This document shows, one piece after another, positions 14,984 through 23,174 of a DNA stretch of 64,000 nt. Made by a program: the position numbers and the translations under genes. The notes beneath the pieces were generated by a model that was not told the DNA's origin, searched no databases, and worked only from the letters and a program-made list of their open reading frames with translations. Position 1 is the first letter of the stretch, and each line of letters starts with the position of its first letter. The stretch comes from Myxococcales bacterium (lineage in GTDB: Bacteria; Myxococcota; UBA727; VGSZ01), in NCBI GenBank assembly GCA_023248635.1, contig JAHFED010000002.1:146180-210179 (forward strand), in the 5' to 3' direction.

Positions 14984-17941
14984 ATGTCCATGTCGAGCAT
15001 GCTTCGCTGCCTGGGGTGGCTGAGCGTCCTGACCGCAGCCGTCGGCGCGCTCGCCGACGACGTCGTGCGCCCCGCCGAGGAGATTCATGTCGTGCGCGTC
15101 GGACCTGGTTGCCTCGGCGGCCAACGCAACGCCATCAACATCGCCGGCGCCCTCTTCGATCCCCTGGCGCGCGATCGCGGATCCTACGCCCTCGCATCAG
15201 TGGGTCAGAGCGCCATCGAGCGGGGTCCGAATTGGCTCTTCCCCGACGCTGCCCACGTCACCGAAACGGCCCGCGTCGTCGACGTCGTCGCCGGCGAAGG
15301 CGCTCTCTCGCGCGAGGTGCTCGATGCCGCGCTGCCCGTGCTCATCGGCTCGCAGGACCTGGCGTTTCAATGGCCGCGCGAGGGCCGTGCCGACATGCTC
15401 GCCATCATCGAAGAGGAGGTGCAGCGCACCGGACGGCTCGAGGATCTGAAGCGCGTCTCGGCGCGTCTGGTCCGTTACACGCGTGGCAGGACCAGCGTGC
15501 TCGGCCTCGAGCTCGATGAGCGCGATTCCCGCCCCGTCGACGACGACCGGAGTGTGCTCGGCTGGAACCGGCAGGTGGAAGTCACGGCCACGGCCCGCGT
15601 CGGCGACGACGAAACGACGATCTACGCATTCGGCCGTCGCACGGGGGACCCGGGGCGCATGAAGGCCGCCCTCGATGCACTGATGGTCAAGACCACCAGC
15701 GCAAAAACGGTGCTGGTGCACATGGGGGGGCTCGCGGTGGACGCCGACGACGTCGCCCAGCGCGCCATCTGTGTCGCCGAGCTTTCGTCCCTCGGCTTCG
15801 ACGCCATCGTTCCCCGCGCCCGCGATCTGGCGCTCGGGCGGGCGGGCCTTGATGCGTTGCGCTCCAAAGGGGCCTTGCCCTTCATCGCTGCCAACCTGCG
15901 CGACGGGCAGGACCAGCGCCCCTTTCCGCGTTTCGTCGTCGTCGAACGCGCCGGCCTCACCGTCGGCATCATCGGTGTCGTCAACCCCAGGGCCATGGCG
16001 TTGCTGCCGACGTCGGCGCGGAGCGATTGGCACATCGACGCTGCCCCGGCCGCAATTGACGACGCCGTGCGCGCGATGCGCGAGAAGCTGCGTCGCCAAC
16101 CCGATCTCACCATCGTCATGGGCGCCTACGCTGAAGAGGAGCTCGAGCAGGTGACGACGGCGTCACGCGTCGACGTCGTTTTGTACGACGAGTGGGAGCG
16201 CAACGACCTCATCGAGCGCATCGCCCGCGTCAGCGTCGGCGACGCCCGCGGAGGCCGAGAGATGCAGCGCGACCAGATTGTGTCGATGGTGGCGGCGAGT
16301 CAGCCCTACGCGTTGAGCCACGTCAGCGCACGCTTTGACGGCACCGCGGCGAACGGACGACGACGTCTGGTCGAGCTCGTGCACGAGCAGCTGCCACTCG
16401 TCGACGGCATGCCCGGCGACGAGGCGGTGTCGGCGCACTTTCGCGTCCTCGAAGAAGGCGACATTGCCAAGGGAGCGGTGCTGCTCATCCCAGATCCCAA
16501 TGCCTTCCTCCGCGCGCACGAGGAGCAGCTGGCGCCCGTGCTCTATGGCGAGCAGGTCCTCTATCTGGGCAGGTTCCAGCGACGCGACAAGGCTTGGTCT
16601 CCCTTCATCACTGATCCGCTCTGGATGAACCTCGTCGTCAACGCGCTCAAGAACTCGACGAGCACCGAAGTCGTCTTGGCGCGCAACCTGCCGCGCAACG
16701 ACGACATCCTCGGCCCCATCCCTCGCTTCGTGCTCGACGATTGGCTGTCGACGCCGGACAATCTGATGACCACGACGTTGACGGGCGCGGAGCTGCTGCA
16801 GGTCGCGGCCCACATGAGCAAACAACTGGGTCCTGCGGGCCCCATCGCAGGACCGGACTACGTCTTCGCCGCCGGCCTCGACGCCGCCCACGGACGCATC
16901 GGAGGCCGCGCCATCAACGGCAGTGAGCGCTACACCGTCGCCTTCGCCGAAAGCGTGGCGACCCTCGCCGATCTGCAGGGGACCTTTCGGGACCACGACG
17001 TCGTCGCCGGCAAGAGCGTGCGCGAGATCGTGATGTCTCACCTCGAGTCTGAGCGCGATCCGGCGGCCATCCACCAGCTGCTGCTCGATCACAGCGACGT
17101 CCTCGTCGACAAAGTGAGCTTCGGCTTCGACGAGCTGGCGCTGCAGGGACTGGCTTTTCGCAACAGCGACAACGTCTCTCTCTTTGCGGAATCGCGCGAG
17201 ACCCGCCTGAGCAACCCCAATCTCTTTCAGATCGCCGCCCGCGCGAACGGCTTCTTCCTCTACGACGGTCCCTGGCTCGCCAACGAATGGCGCCTGAAGG
17301 TGCAGCTCGACAGCATCGTCTTCGACGTGCCCGGCGAAACCATCCCGCCCCAGGAGCAGCGTGACGACGTCGTCGCTTCGACCGAGCTGCGCATCAACAA
17401 GGTGAAGGTGGGCATCGCCGACGACAGCTTCCAGATCATCCCCTTCGTGCAGACGGCCTTCGACACCGAGGTGACACCGACGCAGGATCCCGCCGATCCG
17501 ACCAAGACGCTGGCCCATCAGTTGGTGCTGCGAGAATCCGCGGGCCTGGTCGCCTATCCAGGATCGGTGATCAAAGAGCTGCGCGTGGGCGCGCTGGTGC
17601 AGCAGGACTTCAGTGAGGCCGCCGATCCCAAAGGATCGGTGCACAACGACTTCGGCGTCGTCGCCGCCTACAAGCTGCATCTGCCCCTGGTGTGGCAGCT
17701 CGCCTACGAGAGCGACCTTGACCTGCGTTACCTCGTGCCCGACGGCGACGACCGCCCGGGGGACCTCGCGCTGCGCGCGCAGACGACGCACAAGATCGTG
17801 TTGCCTCTGTCGCAGTCCATCGCCTTCTTCGTGTTTCTCGATGCCTTCATCGTGAGCGGCAAGACGGCTGCCAACAGCGAGCTCGGCGGCAACGGCATCG
17901 TGGGCGTGGGCATGCAGTTCGCCGATGTGTGGAAGCTCTAA
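14984..17941 (+). CDS. Secreted degenerate 5'-nucleotidase-like protein with a C-terminal beta domain
   Basis: 985 residues with a signal peptide (MSMSSMLRCLGWLSVLTAA). Residues about 240-430 follow the metallophosphatase part of 5'-nucleotidases: VLVHMGGLAVDADDV, LGFDAIVPRARDLALGRAGL, PFIAANLRD, VERAGLTVGIIGVVNP. Where true enzymes have NxGD and GNHE metal motifs this has MGGL and RARD, so the metal site is largely lost. A later part (PNAFLRAHEEQL, FVLDDWLSTPDNLMTTTLTG, RYTVAFAESVA) corresponds to the 5'-nucleotidase C domain. The last 300 residues look like amphipathic beta-strands, possibly an outer-membrane barrel (inference). Likely a structural or binding protein rather than an enzyme. 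It ends at a strong terminator. Confidence 0.7.
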   Translation: MSMSSMLRCLGWLSVLTAAVGALADDVVRPAEEIHVVRVGPGCLGGQRNAINIAGALFDPLARDRGSYALASVGQSAIERGPNWLFPDAAHVTETARVVDVVAGEGALSREVLDAALPVLIGSQDLAFQWPREGRADMLAIIEEEVQRTGRLEDLKRVSARLVRYTRGRTSVLGLELDERDSRPVDDDRSVLGWNRQVEVTATARVGDDETTIYAFGRRTGDPGRMKAALDALMVKTTSAKTVLVHMGGLAVDADDVAQRAICVAELSSLGFDAIVPRARDLALGRAGLDALRSKGALPFIAANLRDGQDQRPFPRFVVVERAGLTVGIIGVVNPRAMALLPTSARSDWHIDAAPAAIDDAVRAMREKLRRQPDLTIVMGAYAEEELEQVTTASRVDVVLYDEWERNDLIERIARVSVGDARGGREMQRDQIVSMVAASQPYALSHVSARFDGTAANGRRRLVELVHEQLPLVDGMPGDEAVSAHFRVLEEGDIAKGAVLLIPDPNAFLRAHEEQLAPVLYGEQVLYLGRFQRRDKAWSPFITDPLWMNLVVNALKNSTSTEVVLARNLPRNDDILGPIPRFVLDDWLSTPDNLMTTTLTGAELLQVAAHMSKQLGPAGPIAGPDYVFAAGLDAAHGRIGGRAINGSERYTVAFAESVATLADLQGTFRDHDVVAGKSVREIVMSHLESERDPAAIHQLLLDHSDVLVDKVSFGFDELALQGLAFRNSDNVSLFAESRETRLSNPNLFQIAARANGFFLYDGPWLANEWRLKVQLDSIVFDVPGETIPPQEQRDDVVASTELRINKVKVGIADDSFQIIPFVQTAFDTEVTPTQDPADPTKTLAHQLVLRESAGLVAYPGSVIKELRVGALVQQDFSEAADPKGSVHNDFGVVAAYKLHLPLVWQLAYESDLDLRYLVPDGDDRPGDLALRAQTTHKIVLPLSQSIAFFVFLDAFIVSGKTAANSELGGNGIVGVGMQFADVWKL

Positions 17942-18024
17942 CAGGGTGCGGAAAAACTCCGTTTTTCGCACCCTGCTGTACTTCCGGAGGGTCTGCCTCA
18001 AAACTTCGTTTTTCAGCAGCCTGC
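17942..18024. terminator. Double hairpin terminator between convergent genes
   Basis: CAGGGTGCG plus GAAAAAC pairs with GTTTTTC plus GCACCCTG (17942-17975), a 15-bp stem with one bulged G and a T-rich right arm that works in both directions. A second, less perfect hairpin with CTGC/AAAAC and GTTTTTC/GCAG arms follows at about 17993-18022. Both lie in the 92-bp gap between the nucleotidase-like stop and the convergent stop at 18034. Confidence 0.8.
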
Positions 18025-18033
18025 TAATGATAA

Positions 18034-19371
18034 CTACGAAGCGCTCGAGGGCGCGCGCAACGACGACAGCGGAACCAGCGTGCCTTGGTCCCGCACCAAG
18101 GCGACACCCTTGGGCAGATCGGCGGGGATTTCGCGCACCAGCTCGTCGTCGCGCATGGTGAGGAAGGCCCCGTTGGGCACCTCGCGCCCCGGCAGGAGCA
18201 GCACTTTGGCGCCGACGTGGGCGCCGTGGCCCAGACAGGAGCCGAGGAAGCTCCTTTCGGTGGAGCGCAGGACGCCGTCGTGGCGAACCTCGACGGTGCC
18301 CTGCAATTTGGCGTCGATGAGCCCCGCCCACGTCGACAACGACGCCTCTTTGCCGATGAGGCTCACCTGCAGCTTGTAGTTGGAGAGCACCGCACCCGGG
18401 TAGGCCGCCGACCAGACGACGAAGGTGCGGGGCGTGACTTTCACACCCTGTCCCAAGGTCGACGACAACACGGTGGCGTGATCGCCGACGACGACGCCGT
18501 CTCCCAACACCGCGTGACGCACGCTGGCCCGCGCGCCGATGACGACGTTGTCGCCGATGATCGAGGCCTCGACCCAGGCGCTGGGATGGATGCGCACGTT
18601 CTTGCCCAGGTGCACGAAGCGCTTGGTGAAGGCCGCGAAGCTCCAGGGTGGCGCCGTCAACGCGCGCCAGGCGACCCAGAGCTTGTGGGCCCGCGCGATG
18701 TCCAACCAGCGCGTGCCGAAGGCGGCCTGGTTGAGCCACAAGATGTGCACCCAGTGTTCGACGTGCGCTGCCAACGTCGACGTCACGGGCATCAGCATCA
18801 CATGGCTGCCGCCGTCGCCGAGGGTCGGCAGCGGAATGGGGATCGCGAGCTCGCCCTTTTGGACGACCACGCGCACGCTCTCGCTGCGCAGCCGATCCAA
18901 CAGCTGTGCACCCGTGAGGCCGACGTCGACGTTCGCGGCGAAGAAGCAGTCGTAGGCGACGCGTTTTTCGGCGGCGCGCTCGTGCTTGCCCCTTGCCTCT
19001 TGGCGGGCGCCTGGTCCGCTGGGATCGAAGGGCTCGATGGCCGCTGACGAGAGGGGCAATGTGAACTCAACGGACGGGGTCTTGTGCAACGCGAGGCGCG
19101 CGTTCTTGCCGCTCGCGACCACGTCGAAGGCCGCACCGAGAAAATCTCCCAGGCACTTCTGAGACACGAAGCAATGATCGGCGAACACCACCACGGGGCC
19201 AGCACCGGGGGGCACCAGGTCGTCGGCGCCGACGACGTCGACGTGTAGGCCGCGCTGTTCGAGCAGCGCGCGGCGCGTGGTGGCCACGGTGCTCGGGCCA
19301 AAGAGGGCAAAGCCCGGCGCCTCCTGAAAGGGCGAGATCAGGCGACCGGTGGTGACGATCAGGGCGCGCAT
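18034..19371 (-). CDS. Left-handed beta-helix (hexapeptide) sugar nucleotidyltransferase-like protein
   Basis: From ATG 19371, preceded by GGAGGA, the 445-residue product opens MRALIVTTGRLISPFQ. The N-terminal 220 residues have a Rossmann-like layout (VVVFADHCFVSQ, RVAYDCFFAANVDVG) similar to GlmU/Glucose-1-P nucleotidyltransferase-like proteins. Residues about 255-420 are hexapeptide repeats of a left-handed beta helix: VRIHPSAWVEASIIGDNVVIGA split over turns, AVLGDGVVVGDHATV, GHGAHVGAKVLLLPG. No clear GxGTRLxP nucleotide-binding signature is visible, so activity is uncertain. It follows tlyA in the same direction after 7 nt and is probably the last gene of the type III export operon. Confidence 0.6.
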   Translation of the reverse strand: MRALIVTTGRLISPFQEAPGFALFGPSTVATTRRALLEQRGLHVDVVGADDLVPPGAGPVVVFADHCFVSQKCLGDFLGAAFDVVASGKNARLALHKTPSVEFTLPLSSAAIEPFDPSGPGARQEARGKHERAAEKRVAYDCFFAANVDVGLTGAQLLDRLRSESVRVVVQKGELAIPIPLPTLGDGGSHVMLMPVTSTLAAHVEHWVHILWLNQAAFGTRWLDIARAHKLWVAWRALTAPPWSFAAFTKRFVHLGKNVRIHPSAWVEASIIGDNVVIGARASVRHAVLGDGVVVGDHATVLSSTLGQGVKVTPRTFVVWSAAYPGAVLSNYKLQVSLIGKEASLSTWAGLIDAKLQGTVEVRHDGVLRSTERSFLGSCLGHGAHVGAKVLLLPGREVPNGAFLTMRDDELVREIPADLPKGVALVRDQGTLVPLSSLRAPSSAS

Positions 19372-19378
19372 GTCGTCG

Positions 19379-20122
19379 TCATCCTCCTGCATCCCGGCGG
19401 AACCAAGCGAGGAATTCGACGTTGCCGTCGGCGCCTTCGATGGGGGATGCAATGGTCCCAGCGTGGATCAAAGAGAGGCCAAGAGCAGCGGTGACGACGT
19501 CGTCGACGGCTTTTTCTCGGGCCTGCCCATCTCGCACGATGCCGCCTTTGCCCACCTGGGCGCGTCCGACTTCGAACTGCGGCTTCACCAACGCCACGAT
19601 GTCGGCGACGGGCGCCAAGTGCCCCACCAAGGCCGGCAATACCTGTTGCAAAGAGATGAAGCTGACGTCGACGACGGCGACGCGCGGCGGGGGATCGAGA
19701 GCGCCCCGGGCCAGGGTCTTGATGTGGGTTTTTTCGAGGCTCGTGACGCGCGGATCTTGGCGCAGCTTCTCGTGCAACTGCCCGCGGCCGACGTCGACGG
19801 CGAAGACACGCACCGCCCCACGCTCGAGCAGCACATCGGTGAAGCCACCGGTGGAGGCGCCGACGTCGACGCACACGGCTCCTTCGACGGGGACAGGCCA
19901 GGCTGCGAGTGCGGCTTCGAGCTTGAGTCCCCCGCGCGAGACCCAACGCAAGCCCTCGCCCTTGAGGCGAATGGCGGCGTCGACGTTGACCTGGGTGCCG
20001 GGTTTGTCGACGCGGTGATCGTCAACGACGACGTCACCGGCCAACACGCGCGCTTGGGCCCGGGAGCGGCTTTCGGCGAGGCCGCGTTGCACCAACAAGA
20101 TGTCCAGTCTTTCGCGGGCCAC
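19379..20122 (-). CDS. tlyA: TlyA-family S4/FtsJ rRNA 2'-O-methyltransferase
   Basis: The frame extends upstream through the sctT gene, but the protein really starts at GTG 20120-20122, two nt after the sctT stop, giving 247 residues. An S4 RNA-binding domain (RLDILLVQRGLAESRSRAQ, VLAGDVVVDD) is followed by an FtsJ Rossmann domain: AVCVDVGASTGGFTDVLL, VFAVDVGRGQLHEKL, VAVVDVSFISLQQVLP and IVALVKPQFEVG, which supplies the catalytic Asp and Lys. TlyA methylates ribose of cytidines in 16S and 23S rRNA; other members are haemolysin-like by name only. Tight coupling to sctT suggests co-translation. Confidence 0.92.
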   Translation of the reverse strand: MARERLDILLVQRGLAESRSRAQARVLAGDVVVDDHRVDKPGTQVNVDAAIRLKGEGLRWVSRGGLKLEAALAAWPVPVEGAVCVDVGASTGGFTDVLLERGAVRVFAVDVGRGQLHEKLRQDPRVTSLEKTHIKTLARGALDPPPRVAVVDVSFISLQQVLPALVGHLAPVADIVALVKPQFEVGRAQVGKGGIVRDGQAREKAVDDVVTAALGLSLIHAGTIASPIEGADGNVEFLAWFRRDAGG

Positions 20123-20124
20123 GA

Positions 20125-20940
20125 CTATCCGAGCAGCTGCACGATGGTCTGCACGTGCCCCAGCATGCCGCGGGCATTGGTCAACATGGTCTCGAGGATC
20201 ATGTCGAAGGCGAAGAAGAAGACGGCGCTGCCTCCCAAGACCTTCGCGGGCATGGCCATGAAGTACGCGTTGATCTGAGGAGCGACGCGGTTCATCAGAC
20301 CAAAGGCCGTCTCGATGATCAGCGTGACGATGCCGATGGGCATGGCCAGCAGCACGGCGATGAAGAGGATGTCGGCGGTGGTGCGGCAGCAGTAGTCGAC
20401 GAAGGGTTTGAAGCCGGCCTGGAAGTGCGGGAAATCGTTGAGCGGCACGACGCGGAAGCTCTCGAACAAGCTCGCGATGAAGGGATGGTGCAGTCCCAGC
20501 GCGATGAACAAACACAGCAACATCTGAAACTGCATGGCGCCGAAGGCCGACGACCGCTCCTCGATCTCGGGCACCTGCAGCTGGATCTGGTTGGCGCCGC
20601 GCAGAATATCGATGAGCTGCCCCGAGATCTCCACCGTATAAAAAATCTTACTGGCAACAAAGCCAATGACGACGCCGACGAAGGTCTCCTTCATCATCAT
20701 CAGCGTGAAGCCCAGCGGACTGATGGTGATGGGCCCCGTCAAGGTCGCCATCGCCGTCGGCCAAATGATCAGCGCGAGGGTCATGCCCACGCCCATCTTG
20801 ACCTCGGGTGGCGCATTCTTACCACCGAGAAACGGCACCAATAACACAATAGCCATAACCCGCGCCATAATCAGCGCAAAAGACACAATCATCCGCGTGA
20901 GATCGAGCTGCTGCGACAGCGCGCTCATCAACTGTGTCAT
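20125..20940 (-). CDS. sctT: Type III secretion export apparatus protein SctT (FliR homologue)
   Basis: Start ATG 20940 gives a 271-residue, multi-spanning inner-membrane protein. Recognisable FliR/SctT segments are ARVMAIVLLVPFLGGKNAPP, IGFVASKIFYTVEISGQLID, QFQMLLCLFIALGLHHPFI, and APQINAYFMAMPAKVLGG near the C-terminus. In the export gate, SctT packs against SctR and SctS to form the helical entrance of the secretion channel. Order sctR-sctS-sctT is conserved, but here a 355-bp gap separates sctS and sctT. Whether it belongs to a flagellar or injectisome-type system is judged from the neighbours. Confidence 0.92.
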   Translation of the reverse strand: MTQLMSALSQQLDLTRMIVSFALIMARVMAIVLLVPFLGGKNAPPEVKMGVGMTLALIIWPTAMATLTGPITISPLGFTLMMMKETFVGVVIGFVASKIFYTVEISGQLIDILRGANQIQLQVPEIEERSSAFGAMQFQMLLCLFIALGLHHPFIASLFESFRVVPLNDFPHFQAGFKPFVDYCCRTTADILFIAVLLAMPIGIVTLIIETAFGLMNRVAPQINAYFMAMPAKVLGGSAVFFFAFDMILETMLTNARGMLGHVQTIVQLLG

Positions 20941-21295
20941 CGCGCAACCCTCGCGCGCAGGAGCGTCCGCTCGCACACGCGCTTGGCGCGGAGAACGCGC
21001 TTCGCGCGGAGAAGGCCTCCGGCCGGGCCATGGGGGTTACCTGGTGGCGGCGAAGCGCTCCAGGGCCCCCCCCCCTGGAACCCCTGCCCTTTGTCTTGAC
21101 GCGTTCCCTCGAGCTGTTGCCGGCGATCGAACATCGTCATTGATGCACGACGCCAGGTGGTTGGAGGCTTCGGCGCCGGCAGAGCTCGAGGGAAACGAGC
21201 GCTTCGATGGCCACGCCCGCTTCGCGTCCGACCCGAGGCGCAACACCGCTTCGGCGCGAAGCGGGCGCGTTCTCCCAAAGAAGGATCGATGCGCA
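20941..21295. other. 355-bp intergenic gap inside the export-gate gene block
   Basis: No plausible gene on either strand. It holds a tandem 18-bp repeat (CGCGCTTGGCGCGGAGAA at 20978-20995, then the same with one change at 20996-21013), a CCTCCGGCCGG palindrome and a run of nine C (21066-21074). Later parts repeat GCTTCGGCGC/GCGCGAAGCGGGCGCG motifs. It may hold a promoter for sctT-tlyA or be an inserted repeat; I see no clear -35/-10. Confidence 0.6.
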
Positions 21296-21568
21296 CTAGC
21301 GCATGACCTCGACGAAGCCGCCCAAGCAGCGTTCCGCAAAGCGCATCATCGTCGCCCCGATCCAAGGCCCGGTAATGGCAATGACCGCAAAGACCGCGAT
21401 CATCTTGGGCACAAACGACAGCGACTGCTCCTGAATCTGCGTCGTCGCCGAAAAGATCGCGACGGCCACGCCGATCAGCAAGCTCAACAAGATCGCCGGC
21501 AACGAAACCAGGATCGTGATGAGGATGGCCTCATTGGTAATCTGAACGATGAAGTCCTGAATCGACAT
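21296..21568 (-). CDS. sctS: Type III secretion export apparatus protein SctS (FliQ homologue)
   Basis: ATG 21568 gives a 90-residue protein, the usual size. Two long hydrophobic helices flank the conserved loop TTQIQEQSLSFVPKM. This IQEQ motif is common to FliQ and SctS; the following FVPKM is closer to FliQ, as expected for early-branching non-flagellar systems. The upstream residues in the longer frame (21622) overlap the sctR end and lack a start signal. It begins 11 nt after sctR stops. SctS wraps SctR in the export gate. Confidence 0.92.
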   Translation of the reverse strand: MSIQDFIVQITNEAILITILVSLPAILLSLLIGVAVAIFSATTQIQEQSLSFVPKMIAVFAVIAITGPWIGATMMRFAERCLGGFVEVMR

Positions 21569-21579
21569 GACTTCACTCC

Positions 21580-22527
21580 CTATTGATACCCGAGGACCAA
21601 GCCTCGAGTAATGAGATACCAACCATCAACGAGCACAAAGAGCAAAATCTTGAACGGCAGCGATATCGTCGTCGGCGACAACATCTGCATACCTAGAGCC
21701 ATTAGGATATTGCTGACCACCATATCGATTACCAGGAATGGGATAAAGATGATGAAGCCAATTTGAAAGGCTTTGGAGAGCTCGGAAATGACGAACGACG
21801 GCGTCAGGATGATGAGATCGTCGGGCCCGAGCGAGGCGCGGTCTTCTTCGGCGCGCATGCGGAAGGCGACACGGTAAAACATGTCGCGATCCTTCTTGTT
21901 GGAGTTCTTCAACAAGAAGGCCTTGATGGGTTCTTTGGCGAGCTTGGCCGCCTCGACGATGATGTCGACGTTCTCCTTGGCCATCACATCGCCGCCGCGC
22001 TGTATGGCGACCAGCTTGTCAACACGATTGTAGATTTGCAGCCCAACTGGTTGCATCACATACACAGTCAAGATGATGGCCATACCGGTGATGACCGTCG
22101 TCGGCGGCGCCTGCTGCATGCCGATGGCCTGGCGCGTGATCGACAGGACGACGGCGATCTTGACGAAGCTGGTCACCATCATGCCGACGAAGGGCAGCAG
22201 CGCGAGGCCCGCCATCGCCGTCATCAGGATCAGGGGGCGGTTGGAGATCGAGTCGTTGCCCAGGAGGTCCGCGCCGCCGACGATGGCCTGAAGATCGCTG
22301 GCAGGGGCCTTGGGCTTGGCGCGCCCGGCGAGGGCCACCGCCGGAGCAAGCCCCACGATGAGGAAAATGAAGACCGTCCAGCCCATGCGCCGGCTCCAGG
22401 CCACCAGCGCGCGCTCTTGGACGGGTTTACTGAAAGCAGCCCGCAAGCGTTGGCGAAAGTTCTGACAGCTTTGGCCGAGCCGTTGGCGCGGCTCAAAGCT
22501 CGCGGGGCCCGTGGGCGCGACGCTCAT
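21580..22527 (-). CDS. sctR: Type III secretion export apparatus protein SctR (FliP homologue)
   Basis: 315 residues starting at an ATG that overlaps the FliO-like stop by ATGA. There is a 45-residue cytosolic extension, a signal-anchor at about 50-68, then FliP/SctR hallmarks: ISNRPLILMTAMAGLALLPF split around the first helix, VLSITRQAIGMQQAPP, MQPVGLQIYNRVDKLV, LTPSFVISELSKAFQIGF, and the signature MLSPTTISLPFKILLFVLVD split before DGW. The SPTTISLPFK form is closer to injectisome SctR than to flagellar FliP. It forms the pentameric core of the export gate. Confidence 0.95.
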   Translation of the reverse strand: MSVAPTGPASFEPRQRLGQSCQNFRQRLRAAFSKPVQERALVAWSRRMGWTVFIFLIVGLAPAVALAGRAKPKAPASDLQAIVGGADLLGNDSISNRPLILMTAMAGLALLPFVGMMVTSFVKIAVVLSITRQAIGMQQAPPTTVITGMAIILTVYVMQPVGLQIYNRVDKLVAIQRGGDVMAKENVDIIVEAAKLAKEPIKAFLLKNSNKKDRDMFYRVAFRMRAEEDRASLGPDDLIILTPSFVISELSKAFQIGFIIFIPFLVIDMVVSNILMALGMQMLSPTTISLPFKILLFVLVDGWYLITRGLVLGYQ

Positions 22528-23075
22528 GATGCTTGCTCCGTCTCGGTCGGCTGCGTCGTCGACGTCGACGCCGGCTTCGGTCTTTTCTGCGTTGCGCTCA
22601 GCACTTTGTCGAACAGGCCGTGGCGCTCGGACTTTGGCAGGGCTGCGAGGGACTCGACCTCGGAGATGCGGACGACGTCACCGCCAGCCAGGATCATCTG
22701 CTTGCCGTCGACTTCGACGAGAAAGAGACTGCGACGCGCGTCGAGAGAGATGCGCTCCACCACCCGCACACGTTTGCCGGCCTGGGCCTTTTCGACCAGC
22801 TTGCCCATCCCCTTGTGGAGGGTGAGCCACACCAAGGCGAGCACGACGCCCAGCATCAGCATGGTCTTGATGAAGGGCATCAGCATCTCGGCCGCCGAGG
22901 GCAGGGCGACGAGCGATTCAATCGGCTCGGGAGGCGGCGGTGCGTGCACTTCGGGCAAGGGGTCCGCGACGGCGGTGGCGACCGGAGGGGGGCTTGGGAC
23001 GGGATCTGCGCGCAGCACAGGGGCCGGACCCAGCCACAGGAGGGCGACGACGACGACGGCGAGGCGGTTCAACAC
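22524..23075 (-). CDS. FliO-like type III export assembly protein
   Basis: The 183-residue product has a cleavable-looking N-terminus (MLNRLAVVVVALLWLGPAPVL), a Pro-rich periplasmic linker, one membrane helix near 67-85 (TMLMLGVVLALVWLTLH), then a small FliO-type beta domain: RVRVVERISLDARRSLFLVE, KQMILAGGDVVRISEVESL. FliO helps SctR/FliP oligomerise in flagellar systems and is normally absent from virulence injectisomes, so its presence here with SctR-like sequence is noteworthy. It is 99 nt downstream of sctQ and overlaps sctR by 4 nt. Confidence 0.8.
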   Translation of the reverse strand: MLNRLAVVVVALLWLGPAPVLRADPVPSPPPVATAVADPLPEVHAPPPPEPIESLVALPSAAEMLMPFIKTMLMLGVVLALVWLTLHKGMGKLVEKAQAGKRVRVVERISLDARRSLFLVEVDGKQMILAGGDVVRISEVESLAALPKSERHGLFDKVLSATQKRPKPASTSTTQPTETEQAS

Positions 23076-23174
23076 GCCGCCACGCTAGCACTTGCGCGGC
23101 TGCAACGGCGCAAGTGGCGGCCCGCGTCGCTGCCCGGCTGGCGGAACCCGTTCAGACCTCGAGCGCGTGAGGGC

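Noticed and set aside
16163..18739. 858-codon minus-strand ORF
   Set aside because: Shadow of the 985-residue nucleotidase-like gene; Arg/His-rich, reads through the terminator and into another gene.
20125..20515. N-terminal extension of TlyA
   Set aside because: Arg/His-rich out-of-frame reading of sctT; family starts at the S4 domain right after GTG 20122.
21037..21339. 100-codon ORF in the sctS-sctT gap
   Set aside because: Arg/Ala/Ser-rich, overlaps sctS, no start signal or conserved pattern.
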